Source of the DNA: Halomonas sp. A11-A | GTDB lineage: Bacteria; Pseudomonadota; Gammaproteobacteria; Pseudomonadales; Halomonadaceae | NCBI RefSeq assembly: GCF_003182195.1 | Contig: NZ_QGTM01000007.1 | Location: 62,001 to 126,000 of the forward strand | DNA: 64,000 nucleotides | Direction of reading: 5' to 3' | In this document: positions 1 to 8,912 of the stretch, piece by piece | Numbering within the stretch: the first letter of the stretch is position 1 | How the letters are laid out: each line of letters starts with the position of its first letter | Translations under genes and position numbers: made by a program | Notes under the pieces: generated by a model | What the model saw: only the letters and a program-made list of their open reading frames with translations | What the model was told of the DNA's origin: nothing | Database searches by the model: none

Positions 1-31
1 GGCGTCTTCCCAACCACAGTCAGGAGCCGCC

Positions 32-517
32 ATGCCCTCCTTCGATATCGTCTCCGAATTCGACGGCCATGAGGCCAGCAACGCCGTGGACCAGGCCAAT
101 CGTGAGGTCCAGACCCGTTTCGACTTCAAGGGCGTCACCGCCAGCTTCGAACTCAACGGCGAGACGGTCTCGCTGGAGGCCGAGGTGGATTTCCAGCTCA
201 AGCAGATGCTCGACGTGCTGCGCGGAAAGCTGATCGGCCGCGGCATCGACGCCCGCTGCATGGACGTCCAGGAGCCGGTGCTCTCCGGGGTGCGGGCCCG
301 CCAGGAGGTGACCCTCAAGCAGGGCCTCGACCAGAAGGAGGCCAAGGAGATCGTCAAGCGCATCAAGGAGTCCAAGCTCAAGGTCCAGGCGCAGATCCAG
401 GGTGAGAAGGTGCGCGTCACCGGCAAGAAGCGCGACGACCTGCAGGCGGTGATGGCGCTGCTGCGCGGCGAGGGTGGCCCCGACCTGCCGCTGCAGTTCG
501 ACAACTTCCGCGACTAA
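32..517 (+). CDS. yajQ: YajQ-family (UPF0234) nucleotide/c-di-GMP-binding protein
   Basis: A 161-residue cytosolic protein matching the YajQ family across its full usual length (about 160 residues). It opens [20 protein letters not shown], and the N-terminal segment with DFKGV and the basic C-terminal half ([31 protein letters not shown]) are family hallmarks. Known members bind nucleotides, and in Xanthomonas a YajQ protein is a cyclic-di-GMP effector that acts with a LysR regulator. The precise role here is therefore open. The ATG is preceded by CAGGAG at a good distance. The next gene follows on the same strand about 80 bp downstream. Confidence 0.95.
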   Translation: MPSFDIVSEFDGHEASNAVDQANREVQTRFDFKGVTASFELNGETVSLEAEVDFQLKQMLDVLRGKLIGRGIDARCMDVQEPVLSGVRARQEVTLKQGLDQKEAKEIVKRIKESKLKVQAQIQGEKVRVTGKKRDDLQAVMALLRGEGGPDLPLQFDNFRD

Positions 518-595
518 GGGCCCCATAGCCCATGGCGATTGGCCAGACGCTCCCGGTTGGTCTTCAATGAAGTCAGGTCGCCAAGGGAGCGCAGG

Positions 596-973
596 ATGTC
601 GACGCTTGCACGTCTGGTCTATATCGCCATCGCCTGGGTCAGCTTCGGCCTGGGCGTGATCGGCGTCTTCGTGCCGCTGATGCCCACCACCTGCTTCATG
701 CTGCTGGCGGTGTGGGCCGCCTCGAGGGGTTCGCCCCGCTTCGCCCTGTGGATCCGCGCGCACCCGCGCTTCGGCCCCACCGTGGTGGCCTGGGAAGGGG
801 AGCGGGCGATTCCCCGCCATGCCAAGTGCCTGGCCGCCGGCATGCTCGCCTTCTCCATGCTGGTGCTGGCACTCACCGTCAGCCTGCTGTGGCTCAAGCT
901 GGCGCTGATCGGCGGGCTCTCCCTGCTCGGCCTGTGGATCATCACCCGCCCCGAGCCGGCACTCGGCCGCTAG
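596..973 (+). CDS. ybaN: YbaN/DUF454 family inner-membrane protein
   Basis: A 125-residue membrane protein of the DUF454 (YbaN) family. It has an N-terminal hydrophobic segment with the family signature G-V-x-G-V-F-V-P-L-M-P-T-T-C-F-M-L-L, a central basic loop (WIRAHPRFGPTVVAWEGERAIPRHAK) and two C-terminal membrane segments. The frame stays open upstream to a TTG at 539, but I chose the ATG at 596 because AAGGGAG lies just before it and family members begin near this point. The molecular function of DUF454 is not established. It lies between yajQ and pepN on the same strand. Confidence 0.85.
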   Translation: MSTLARLVYIAIAWVSFGLGVIGVFVPLMPTTCFMLLAVWAASRGSPRFALWIRAHPRFGPTVVAWEGERAIPRHAKCLAAGMLAFSMLVLALTVSLLWLKLALIGGLSLLGLWIITRPEPALGR

Positions 974-1013
974 CGGGGGCCGCCTCGGCCTGTCGGGCGG
1001 GGGCGCCTCGAGC

Positions 1014-1057
1014 GGGTCTCTGAGGGGTCTCTGAGGGGTCTTTGAGAGGCCTTTGAG
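1014..1057 (+). repeat. Four tandem 11-bp units upstream of pepN
   Basis: Four consecutive 11-bp units, two identical (GGGTCTCTGAG) followed by GGGTCTTTGAG and AGGCCTTTGAG. The last unit contributes the TTGAGA used as the predicted -35 hexamer of pepN. An 11-bp period is about one helical turn, so the units would lie on one face of the DNA. This could be a regulator array or a slippage product; no protein is assigned. Confidence 0.8.
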
Positions 1058-1082
1058 ATAGAAGGGGCGGGCGCCGTACAAT
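1053..1082 (+). promoter_or_regulatory. Predicted sigma-70 promoter of pepN
   Basis: TTGAGA (1053-1058) and TACAAT (1077-1082) are separated by 18 bp, close to consensus. The expected start of transcription is about 20-25 bp before the pepN ATG at 1112. The -35 lies in the last 11-bp repeat unit. Confidence 0.65.
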
Positions 1083-1111
1083 GGGAGCCATTTCCGACAG
1101 GAGCTTCCCGA

Positions 1112-3757
1112 ATGTCCGATCCCCAGGCGACCCATCTCAGCGACTACCGCCCCCCGGCCTACCGCGTGACCCGCACCGAGCTGACCTTCGACCTCGACCC
1201 CGCCGCTACCCGGGTCAAGGCGCGCCTGCATCTGGAGCGCCATCCCGAGGGCGAGGCCGGTGATCCGCTGCAGCTGCACGGCGAGGGGCTGGCCCTCAAG
1301 GCCATCGCCCTGGATGGCGAGCCGCTCGACGCGGATGAGTATGCGCTGAGCGAGAGCGGACTGACCGTCCATCGGGTACCGGAGCGCTTCCACCTCGACA
1401 CCGAGGTGGAGATCGCCCCGGAGGCCAATACCGCCCTGGAGGGGCTCTACCAGTCCAACGGCATGTACTGCACCCAGTGCGAGGCCGAAGGCTTCCGGCG
1501 CATCACCTTCTATCCCGACCGCCCCGACGTCATGGCGACCTTCACCACCACGCTGATCGGCGACGCCGAGCGCGAGCCGGTGCTGCTCTCCAACGGCAAC
1601 CCGGTGGAGCGCGGCCAGCTGCCGAATGGCCGCCACTTCGCCACCTGGGAGGACCCGCACCCCAAGCCGAGCTATCTCTTCGCGCTGGTGGCCGGCGACC
1701 TGAAGAAGGTCGAGGACACCTTCACCACCCTGAGCGGACGCGAGGTGACCCTGCAGATCTGGGTCGAGGAGGAGAACCTCGGCAAGACCGACCACGCCAT
1801 GGCCTCGCTCAAGCGCGCCATGGCATGGGACGAGGAGGCCTATGGCCGCGAGTATGACCTCGACCTCTTCATGATCGTGGCGGTGAACGACTTCAACATG
1901 GGTGCCATGGAGAACAAGGGGCTCAACATCTTCAACTCGGCGGCGGTGCTGACCCACCCCCACACCGCCACCGACGCCGCCTTCCAGCGGGTCGAGAGCA
2001 TCGTGGCCCACGAGTACTTCCACAACTGGTCGGGCAACCGGGTGACCTGCCGCGACTGGTTCCAGCTCTCCCTCAAGGAGGGCTTCACCGTCTTCCGCGA
2101 CCAGTGCTTCTCCGCCGACATCAACTCGGCCCCGGTCAAGCGCATCGAGGACGTCTCCTTCTTCCGCACCGCCCAGTTCGCCGAGGATGCCGGCCCCACC
2201 GCCCACCCGGTGCGCCCGGACCACTACATCGAGATCGGCAACTTCTACACCCTGACCATCTACGAGAAGGGGGCCGAGGTGGTACGCATGCTGGCCAACC
2301 TGGTGGGGGAGGCGGCCTTCCGCCGCGGCAGCGACCTCTACTTCGAACGCTTCGACGGCCAGGCGGTGACCATCGAGGACTTCGTGGCCTGCATGGCCGA
2401 GGCCTCGGGGCTCGACCTGACCCAGTTCATGCGCTGGTATGACCAGGCCGGCACGCCGGAGATCGACGCCTTCGGCGAGTATGACTACGCCCGCGGCGAG
2501 TACCGCCTGCGCCTGGCCCAGCGCACCCCCGCCACCCCGGGGCAGCCGGACAAGCTCCCCCTGCATATCCCCGTGCGCCTGGGCCTCGTCGGCACCAAGA
2601 GCGGGCGCGACCTGCCGCTGACCCTCGACGGCGAGACGCTGGGCACCGATGCGGTGATCCACCTGCGCGAGGCGGAGCAGGAGTTCCTCTTCACCGACGT
2701 GGCCGAGGCCCCGGTGCCGTCGCTTCTGCGCGGCTTCTCGGCCCCGGTGAAGCTGCGCTTCCCCTACGGCCGCGAGGACCTCGCCTTCCTGCTGGCCAAC
2801 GACTCCGACGGCTTCAACCGCTGGGACGCCGGCCAGCGCCTCGCCCTGCTGGCGCTGGACGACCTGATCGCTGCCCATCGCAACGGCGTGGAGAAGGTGA
2901 TGGACACCCGGGTGGTGGATGCCTTCCGCAGCCTGCTCGCCGCCGAGACCGACGACAAGGCCGTGCTGGCCGAGATGCTGACGCTGCCCTCTGAGGCCTA
3001 CATCGCCGAGCAGCAGCCGCTGGTGGACGTGGATGCCATCCACGCGGCGCGCACCTTCGTCAAGCAGGGGCTGGCCCTGGCGCTGCGCGACGACTTCCTG
3101 CGGGTCTACCGCGAGAACCACCTCGAGCACTCGGGGGGCGAGCCCTATGCGCCGACGCCTGAGCAGATCGCCCGGCGCAGCCTGAAGAACGTCGCGCTCT
3201 CCTACCTGATGGCCATCGAGGACGAGGAGGGGATCGAGCTCGCTCGGGCGCAGTTCGCGGCGGACCACAACATGACCGATGTGCGCCACGCCCTGACCCT
3301 GCTGACCCACAGCAGCCGCGACGAGTTCAGCGAGCCGGCCCTGAAGGCCTTCGGCGAGAAGTGGGCCCACGATACCCTGGTGATGGACCAGTGGTTCAGC
3401 ATCCAGGTGACCCGGCCGCAGCCCGACGTGCTCGACCGCGTCAAGTTCCTGATGGCCCACCCGGCCTTCTCGCTGAAGAACCCCAACAAGGTGCGGGCGC
3501 TGGTCGGCACCTTCGCCGGCCAGAACCGGGTCAACTTCCACCGCCTCGACGGCGCGGGCTACCGGCTGCTGGCCGACGTGGTGATCGAGCTCAACCGCCT
3601 CAACCCGGAGATCGCCGCGCGCCTGATCACCCCGCTGACCCGCTGGGCGCGCTTCGACGAGCAGCGCCAGGCGCTGATGAAGGCCGAGCTCGAGCGCATC
3701 CGCGCCGAGAAGCTCTCGCCGAATGTCTATGAGGTCGTCGAGAAGGCCCTCGCGTGA
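1112..3757 (+). CDS. pepN: Aminopeptidase N (M1 zinc metallopeptidase)
   Basis: An 881-residue protein, close to the 870 residues of E. coli PepN. It removes N-terminal residues from peptides in the cytosol during protein turnover. The substrate-anchoring motif GAMEN is at residues 264-268. The zinc motif HEYFH is at 300-304, and the third ligand glutamate (LKEGFTVF) lies 19 residues after the second histidine, as expected for family M1. The C-terminal half is the long helical domain typical of proteobacterial PepN. The ATG at 1112 follows AGGAG and the family start MSDPQATHLSDYRPP. It is a single-gene unit ending at a hairpin shared with the convergent CBS gene. Confidence 0.97.
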   Translation: MSDPQATHLSDYRPPAYRVTRTELTFDLDPAATRVKARLHLERHPEGEAGDPLQLHGEGLALKAIALDGEPLDADEYALSESGLTVHRVPERFHLDTEVEIAPEANTALEGLYQSNGMYCTQCEAEGFRRITFYPDRPDVMATFTTTLIGDAEREPVLLSNGNPVERGQLPNGRHFATWEDPHPKPSYLFALVAGDLKKVEDTFTTLSGREVTLQIWVEEENLGKTDHAMASLKRAMAWDEEAYGREYDLDLFMIVAVNDFNMGAMENKGLNIFNSAAVLTHPHTATDAAFQRVESIVAHEYFHNWSGNRVTCRDWFQLSLKEGFTVFRDQCFSADINSAPVKRIEDVSFFRTAQFAEDAGPTAHPVRPDHYIEIGNFYTLTIYEKGAEVVRMLANLVGEAAFRRGSDLYFERFDGQAVTIEDFVACMAEASGLDLTQFMRWYDQAGTPEIDAFGEYDYARGEYRLRLAQRTPATPGQPDKLPLHIPVRLGLVGTKSGRDLPLTLDGETLGTDAVIHLREAEQEFLFTDVAEAPVPSLLRGFSAPVKLRFPYGREDLAFLLANDSDGFNRWDAGQRLALLALDDLIAAHRNGVEKVMDTRVVDAFRSLLAAETDDKAVLAEMLTLPSEAYIAEQQPLVDVDAIHAARTFVKQGLALALRDDFLRVYRENHLEHSGGEPYAPTPEQIARRSLKNVALSYLMAIEDEEGIELARAQFAADHNMTDVRHALTLLTHSSRDEFSEPALKAFGEKWAHDTLVMDQWFSIQVTRPQPDVLDRVKFLMAHPAFSLKNPNKVRALVGTFAGQNRVNFHRLDGAGYRLLADVVIELNRLNPEIAARLITPLTRWARFDEQRQALMKAELERIRAEKLSPNVYEVVEKALA

Positions 3758-3785
3758 TCCGAAAGTAACTTGCAGGTATCAACCA

Positions 3786-3811
3786 AAGCGCCGCCCCTTG
3801 GGGCGGCGCTT
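3786..3811. terminator. Bidirectional hairpin between pepN and the CBS gene
   Basis: A perfect 12-bp inverted repeat (AAGCGCCGCCCC / GGGGCGGCGCTT) with a TT centre between two convergent genes. There is no long T-run on either side, so termination may be partial. Confidence 0.7.
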
Positions 3812-3834
3812 GCGTGACGGCCTGCGGTTCGGCG

Positions 3835-4221
3835 CTACTCGATCAGGTCCATGACGGTGCCCACGATGTCGTCCATGGTCACCAGGCCGAGCAGGCGGTT
3901 GTCCTCCAGCACCAGCACGCGCTTGACGATGCTGTCGGTCATCAGCCGCGCCACGTGGCGCACGTCCAGGGACTCGCCGACGCCGATGGCCGGCTTGGCG
4001 CAGACGTCGTAGACGTTGATCAGATCGATATCGCCGTTCTCGGCGACGATGGTCTTGAGGATATTGGTGTAGGTGATCAGGCCCCAGGCGTCATGGGGGT
4101 CCTGCTGCTCCACCACCAGGCACTTGAGGTTGTGCTTCTTCATCAGCGCCAGGGCGTCGCGCAGGGTGGCGAAGGGTGACACCGTCACCACGTCGCGCAT
4201 CATGATGTCCTTGACCAGCAT
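3835..4221 (-). CDS. Tandem CBS-domain protein
   Basis: A 128-residue cytosolic protein made almost entirely of two CBS domains (about residues 8-60 and 72-126). Each has the typical pattern (MRDVVTVSPFATLRDALALM ... LGLVTMDDIVGTVMDL). CBS pairs bind adenine nucleotides and report energy or ligand state to partner proteins. It is the third gene of the DUF1538, P-II-like, CBS operon, 36 bp after the P-II-like stop. I infer that it regulates or senses for the DUF1538 membrane protein. No catalytic domain is attached, so it must act on a partner. Confidence 0.85.
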   Translation of the reverse strand: MLVKDIMMRDVVTVSPFATLRDALALMKKHNLKCLVVEQQDPHDAWGLITYTNILKTIVAENGDIDLINVYDVCAKPAIGVGESLDVRHVARLMTDSIVKRVLVLEDNRLLGLVTMDDIVGTVMDLIE

Positions 4222-4257
4222 TGTCTCTCTCCATTGGGTGAGGGATGTGAGGCGCGC

Positions 4258-4608
4258 TCAGATCTCGTGGCGGATGCGCTCTTCGAAGCGCTTGACCTGC
4301 GCCATGTCGATACCGCCCAGGTGTTCGATGGGCAGGGTCATCACCAGCCCCTTGGAGTCCTCTCCCGTGGGGTTGACGACCCGGCGGATCGCCTTGAGCA
4401 CCTTGAGCGACAGCCCCTTCTCCAGGGTCAGCAGCATGACGCTCTGGCTGCCCTCGAAGGTCAGCCCGAAGAAGGTCTTCTTGCGCTCGCCGCCGATGCC
4501 GCGGCCGGACATCAGGGTCATGCCCACGGCGCCGGCCTCGGTGGCGGCATCGATGCACTCCTGCTCAAGCTCCTCGGGCACGATGGCCACCAGCAGGGAA
4601 AACTTCAT
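4258..4608 (-). CDS. P-II-like signalling protein
   Basis: A 116-residue protein with the ferredoxin-like pattern of the P-II superfamily (MKFSLLVAIVPEELEQECID ... GAVGMTLMSGRGIGG). The canonical T-loop tyrosine motif of GlnB/GlnK is missing and the T-loop region is short, so uridylylation in the GlnD manner is unlikely. The start at 4608 is set by an ATGA overlap with the DUF1538 stop; a 6-residue-longer start is less likely. P-II-like proteins commonly sit beside and regulate membrane transporters. The ligand here is unknown. Confidence 0.8.
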   Translation of the reverse strand: MKFSLLVAIVPEELEQECIDAATEAGAVGMTLMSGRGIGGERKKTFFGLTFEGSQSVMLLTLEKGLSLKVLKAIRRVVNPTGEDSKGLVMTLPIEHLGGIDMAQVKRFEERIRHEI

Positions 4609-6101
4609 GGTTGCCTCTCTCTCCATTGGGCCACCCGTTCCATCAGGATGGCATAGCTCATCACGGTCACGATAGGGAAGATGGAGGCGAAGGCGATCAG
4701 GCCGAAGCCGTCGATCAGCACGTTGCGCCCCTCGATCTGGCTGGCCAGGCCGATGCCCAGCGCCGTGACCAGGGGCACCGTCACCTCCGAGGTGGTCACG
4801 CCGCCCAGGTCGAAGGCCAGCGCCACGATATAGCGGGGTGCCAGGGCGGTCAGCACAATCACCAGCAGGTAGCCGCCGATGATGTAGTAGTGGATGGAGT
4901 CACCGCTGATGATGCGGTGCACGCCGATGGTGATGCCGATGGCGACGCCCACGGCGACCAGCAGGCGGATGGCGTTGCCCTGGATCTTGCCGGCGGCGGC
5001 CTCCTCGGCCTGCTGACCCACGGCGATCAGCGCCGGCTCCGCCATGGTGGTGGCGAAGCCGATGGCGAAGGCGAAGAGATAGACCCACAGCCAGGTATCG
5101 AAGGTGATCAGCTGTTCGGCCATGCGCTGGCCGATGGGGAAGAGCCCGAGCTTCAGGCCCACCACGAAGGCGTAGAGGCCGATGATCACCAGGGCGAAGC
5201 CCACGCCCACCTTGACGGGGCTGGCCAGGGGGCGGCGCAGCACGGCGTACTGGAAGAAGAGAATCACCAGGATGATGGGCAGCACGTCGCGCAGCATGCC
5301 GAACAGATCGAGGATCATCACCAGGGGGCCGGAGGGCTTCTCCACGTCGCTGCCGGCGGCCACCAGGGCGGCGCCGTTGGCGATATCGCCCGGGTCGGCG
5401 TAGACCAGGATCCCGTAGAGCTGCACGCTGATCATCGGCACCATCACGGCCAGTGCCACCAGGCCGAAGCCGTCGATCAGGGGGTTGCGTCCGCGAATGG
5501 AGGAGGCCAGGCCGATGCCCAGGGCGGCGATCAGCGGCACCGTGACGATATTGGTGGTGACCCCGCCGGAGTCGTAGGCGAGCCCGACGATCTCCTCGGG
5601 GGCGAAGAAGGTCACCATCACCACGGTGACGTAGCCCGCGATCATGTACCAGTGGATGGGGTGGCCCAGGATCACCCGCAGCACGCCCAGGGCCATCACC
5701 AGGCCCACGGAGGTGGCCACGATCAGGCGCAGGGTGAGGGCGTCGATGCGCCCCTCGCTGATCTCGTAGGCCTGCTCGGCCACGGCGATCAGGGCGGGTT
5801 CGGCCACCACCGCCGAGAAGCCGATGGCGAAGCCGAAGGCCATCAGCAGCGGCATGGAGCCGCGTCTCGCGAACTGGTTGGCGAGGCGCTTGCCCACCGG
5901 GAAGATGCTGAGTTCGAGGCCCTGCAGGAAGAGTGCCACCCCGACGGCCACGATCAGCAGGCCGATGGCGATGCTCAGGCCGCCGTCGGGCCACTCCCGG
6001 AACAGCAGGGCCTGGAAGGCCACCACCACCAGGATGATCGGCATCAGGTTGCGCAGGGCGTGGAGAAAGGCGTGGGCGAAGTCCCTGAGTTGCTCGGCCA
6101 A
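4605..6101 (-). CDS. DUF1538 family membrane protein (putative transporter)
   Basis: A 498-residue polytopic membrane protein of the DUF1538 family. It is an internal duplication: AEPALIAVAEQAYE in the first half matches AEPALIAVGQQAEE in the second, and GGVTT-x3-VTVPL-x2-ALGIGLAS followed by GRN-x-LIDGFGL occurs in both halves. Such an inverted or direct duplication is a common transporter plan, but no substrate is known to me. The start is a TTG at 6101 preceded by AGGGAG. It is the first gene of a three-gene operon, translationally coupled by ATGA to the P-II-like gene. Confidence 0.85.
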   Translation of the reverse strand: MAEQLRDFAHAFLHALRNLMPIILVVVAFQALLFREWPDGGLSIAIGLLIVAVGVALFLQGLELSIFPVGKRLANQFARRGSMPLLMAFGFAIGFSAVVAEPALIAVAEQAYEISEGRIDALTLRLIVATSVGLVMALGVLRVILGHPIHWYMIAGYVTVVMVTFFAPEEIVGLAYDSGGVTTNIVTVPLIAALGIGLASSIRGRNPLIDGFGLVALAVMVPMISVQLYGILVYADPGDIANGAALVAAGSDVEKPSGPLVMILDLFGMLRDVLPIILVILFFQYAVLRRPLASPVKVGVGFALVIIGLYAFVVGLKLGLFPIGQRMAEQLITFDTWLWVYLFAFAIGFATTMAEPALIAVGQQAEEAAAGKIQGNAIRLLVAVGVAIGITIGVHRIISGDSIHYYIIGGYLLVIVLTALAPRYIVALAFDLGGVTTSEVTVPLVTALGIGLASQIEGRNVLIDGFGLIAFASIFPIVTVMSYAILMERVAQWRERQP

Positions 6102-6249
6102 GTTCGGCTCCCTGAATCGTCTCGTCGATCATCCCGATGGCGACCCCGGCGCGGCGTCCTGCTAGCCTTCAAGCTGCCCCTGCCGGGCCGGAAGCACCGA
6201 TGATAGCATCAGGCCCCGGCCAGGGCATGGCGTTTCCGGCGCCAAGTTG

Positions 6250-6266
6250 CTTGACTTGAGTCAAGT
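6250..6266 (+). promoter_or_regulatory. Inverted repeat upstream of lemA
   Basis: CTTGACT-TG-AGTCAAG is a perfect 7-bp inverted repeat, with an overlapping ACTTGA-G-TCAAGT. It contains TTGACT, a good -35 hexamer, but I see no convincing -10 at 16-19 bp. It may be an operator of the lemA-M48 operon or of the divergent DUF1538 operon. Confidence 0.4.
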
Positions 6267-6304
6267 CCTTCCGGCTTCCCAGCCGTACCGACAAGGAGTC
6301 GACC

Positions 6305-6901
6305 ATGTCACTTTCGTTTATCCTGCCGCTGGTGGTGATCGGCCTGCTGCTGGTCTATGCGGTCTCGGTCTACAACCGCCTGGTGGCGCTGAAGAACCGC
6401 TTCGAGAACGCCTTCGCCCAGATCGAGGTGCAGCTCAAGCGGCGCTACGACCTGATTCCCAACCTGGTGGAGACCGCCCGAGCCTATATGAGCCACGAGC
6501 GCGAGACCCTGCAGGCGGTGACCGAGGCGCGCAACGGCGCCCTGGCAGGGCTGCAGAACGCCGCGGCCCACCCCGGCGATCCCGGGGCCATGGCGGCGCT
6601 TGCCGGGGCCGAGGGAGCCCTGGGCTCGGCCCTGGGGCGGCTCAACGTGGTGATGGAGGCCTACCCGGACCTCAAGGCCTCGGAGAACATGCGCCAGCTC
6701 AGCGAGACCCTGACCAGCACCGAGAACCGCGTCGCCTTCGCCCGCCAGGCCTTCAACGACGCCGTGATGCAGTACAACACCTACAAGCAGAGCTTCCCGC
6801 CGGTGGTGATGGCCGCCTCCTTCGGCCACAAGCAGGATGCCGCGCTGCTGGAGTTCGAGGACAGCGCCGAGATCCAGGCGGCACCGAAGGTGAGTTTCTG
6901 A
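6305..6901 (+). CDS. lemA: LemA family protein
   Basis: A 198-residue LemA protein. It has an N-terminal membrane helix (residues about 3-21), then VYNRLVALKNRFENAFAQIE and LKRRYDLIPNLVETARAYM, the family signature. The rest is a helical bundle facing the cytosol or periplasm. LemA genes are usually followed by an HtpX-like M48 protease, as here with a gap of 26 bp. The pair is thought to act in membrane protein quality control, though LemA biochemistry remains unclear. The start is supported by AAGGAG before the ATG. Confidence 0.93.
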   Translation: MSLSFILPLVVIGLLLVYAVSVYNRLVALKNRFENAFAQIEVQLKRRYDLIPNLVETARAYMSHERETLQAVTEARNGALAGLQNAAAHPGDPGAMAALAGAEGALGSALGRLNVVMEAYPDLKASENMRQLSETLTSTENRVAFARQAFNDAVMQYNTYKQSFPPVVMAASFGHKQDAALLEFEDSAEIQAAPKVSF

Positions 6902-6927
6902 TGGTCGGCTTCTGAACGGAGGCGCGA

Positions 6928-8841
6928 ATGGACTTCTTCAGTGCCCAGGATCGCGCCCGGCGCCTGACAGGCCGCCTGGTGCTCCTGCTGCTGCTTGCCG
7001 TGGCCGGCCTGATCGTGGCGGCCAGCGTGCTGGTGGCCCTGGCCGTGGTGCTGTTCGATGGCCAGCTGGGCGGCCCGGACCCCCTGGCGCGGGCCCTGGA
7101 GCCGGAGCTGTTCGGCCTGGTCGCCCTGGGGGTGGTGGCCGTGGTGGTGGGCGGTGCGTTGATTCGCCACCTGCAGCTGCGCGCCGGCGGCTCCGCGGTG
7201 GCGGAGGCGCTGGGGGGAAGGCTGCTCAACCATGACACCCGCGACGAGCACGAGCGGGTGCTGCTCAACGTGGTGGAGGAGATGGCCATCGCCTCCGGGA
7301 TGGCGGTGCCCGCGGTCTACCTGCTCGACGATGACGCCATCAACGCCTTCGCCGCGGGCCACGAGCCTCGGGATGCCGCCATCGGGGTGACCCGGGGGGC
7401 CATCGAGCACCTCGACCGCGACCAGCTCCAGGGCGTCGTCGCCCACGAGTTCAGCCATATCCTCCACGGCGACATGCGCCTTAACCTGCGCCTGGTGGCG
7501 CTGCTCCACGGCATCCTGGTGATCGGCCTGATCGGCCGGCTGCTGCTGCGCGGCGCCGCCGTCGGCGGGCGAGGCCGCTCCTCCCGTCGCGGTGGCGGTG
7601 CCCAGGTGGCGCTGCTGGCCGGCGGCGCGGCCCTGATGCTGGTGGGCTATGCGGGGACCCTCTGCGGCAACCTGATCAAGGCGGCGGTCAGCCGCCAGCG
7701 CGAGTTCCTGGCCGACGCCAGCGCCGTCCAGTACACCCGCAACCCCGAGGGCATCGGGGGCGCCCTCCAGACCCTGGCCGCCTACCGGCTCGGGTCGCGG
7801 CTGATGGCGCCCCAGGCGGCGGAGTTCAGCCACCTCTACTTCGGCAGCGGCGTGCGAGCCCTGAGCCGCTGGACCGCCACCCACCCCCCGCTGGAGGCGC
7901 GCATCCGCCGCGTGCTGCCGCGCTGGGACGGGTCTCTGCCCGAGCCCTTCGCACCGGCACCCAAGGCCCCGCCGGCACAGGAGCCGGCGGCGGCCTCTCT
8001 CCGGGATGCCCGCCTCGGCGGCGGCCTGGGAGGCGCCGCGGCCGGTGCCGCCATCGCCGGTGCGGTGGTGGCCAGCGTCGGCCAGCCCGACCCCGAGGCG
8101 CTGGCCCTGGCCCGGCGCCGCCTGACGGGGCTCGACGAGCGCCTGGTCGTGGCCGCCCATGATCCCTTCGCGGCCCGTGCGCTCGTCTACGGCATCCTGA
8201 TGGGCGTCGACCCGGCCAGCCGCGAGGCCCAGCGCCGGGTGCTGGCGAACCAGGCGCTGCCGGAGGTGCTGCGCGAGCTTGACGCCCTCGAGGCGCCCCT
8301 CGCCGAGTTCTCGGCCGGGGATCGCCTGCCGCTGATCGAGGTGGCGCTGCCGGTGCTGCGCCAGCTCTCCACCGCCCAGTTCGCCCGCTTTCGGCAGTGC
8401 CTGGTGGGGCTGCTGGCCGCCGAGACGGCGCCGGGCGCCCTGCAGTGGGCCCTGCACCGGCTGGTGCTGGCCGGCGTGGAGGGGGAGCGCCGGGGCAGGC
8501 GAGACCGCCACCTGGGCGACCTGGCGGGGCCGCTGTCGCTGCTGCTCTCCACCCTGGCCCGCGCCGGCCGGGGCGATGCGGATCACCTGGTGGCGTCCCT
8601 TGCCAGGGCCGGGCGCGCCCTGGGCGTAGCGCTGGATCCGGTGCGCGAGCCCTCCACCGCGGCGGAGCTGGACTGGGCCATGGGGCGGCTCGCGCGCCTG
8701 GTCCAGGCCGAGCGGCCGGTGCTGCTGGCCGCCATGGTCTGCTGCGTGGAGGAGGATGGCCATATCGCCCCGGAGGAGGCCGAGCTGCTGCGGGCGGTAG
8801 CCTGGAGCCTGGGCTGCCCGCTGCCGCTGCGAGAGGAGTAG
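6928..8841 (+). CDS. M48 family membrane metallopeptidase with TerB-like C-terminus
   Basis: A 637-residue protein. Two membrane helices lie near residues 15-45 and 60-80. The zinc site HEFSH is at 173-177, followed by hydrophobic helices flanking a basic Ser/Arg-rich loop. The third ligand is predicted as E259 in REFLADASA. This N-terminal half resembles HtpX. The additional C-terminal 300 residues are helical and end with a pattern (EEDGHIAPEEAELLRAVAWS) resembling TerB-like domains. It forms an operon with lemA. A role in degrading misfolded membrane proteins is inferred from the family. Confidence 0.9.
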   Translation: MDFFSAQDRARRLTGRLVLLLLLAVAGLIVAASVLVALAVVLFDGQLGGPDPLARALEPELFGLVALGVVAVVVGGALIRHLQLRAGGSAVAEALGGRLLNHDTRDEHERVLLNVVEEMAIASGMAVPAVYLLDDDAINAFAAGHEPRDAAIGVTRGAIEHLDRDQLQGVVAHEFSHILHGDMRLNLRLVALLHGILVIGLIGRLLLRGAAVGGRGRSSRRGGGAQVALLAGGAALMLVGYAGTLCGNLIKAAVSRQREFLADASAVQYTRNPEGIGGALQTLAAYRLGSRLMAPQAAEFSHLYFGSGVRALSRWTATHPPLEARIRRVLPRWDGSLPEPFAPAPKAPPAQEPAAASLRDARLGGGLGGAAAGAAIAGAVVASVGQPDPEALALARRRLTGLDERLVVAAHDPFAARALVYGILMGVDPASREAQRRVLANQALPEVLRELDALEAPLAEFSAGDRLPLIEVALPVLRQLSTAQFARFRQCLVGLLAAETAPGALQWALHRLVLAGVEGERRGRRDRHLGDLAGPLSLLLSTLARAGRGDADHLVASLARAGRALGVALDPVREPSTAAELDWAMGRLARLVQAERPVLLAAMVCCVEEDGHIAPEEAELLRAVAWSLGCPLPLREE

Positions 8842-8912
8842 CCCACGGCAACCTTGCGGGGGGCCGGCGGCTCTGATGGAATGTCCCACCCTGAATTCAG
8901 ACGTGCGGGAGC

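Noticed and set aside
20..3541. A very long minus-strand open frame (over 1100 codons) antisense to yajQ, ybaN and pepN
   Set aside because: It is a composition artefact of G/C-rich third positions; its translation is low-complexity and three well-recognised genes occupy the other strand.
6250..6281. The lemA inverted repeat considered as a MerR-type promoter
   Set aside because: TTGACT is present but no acceptable -10 lies 19-20 bp away, so only a generic operator is suggested.
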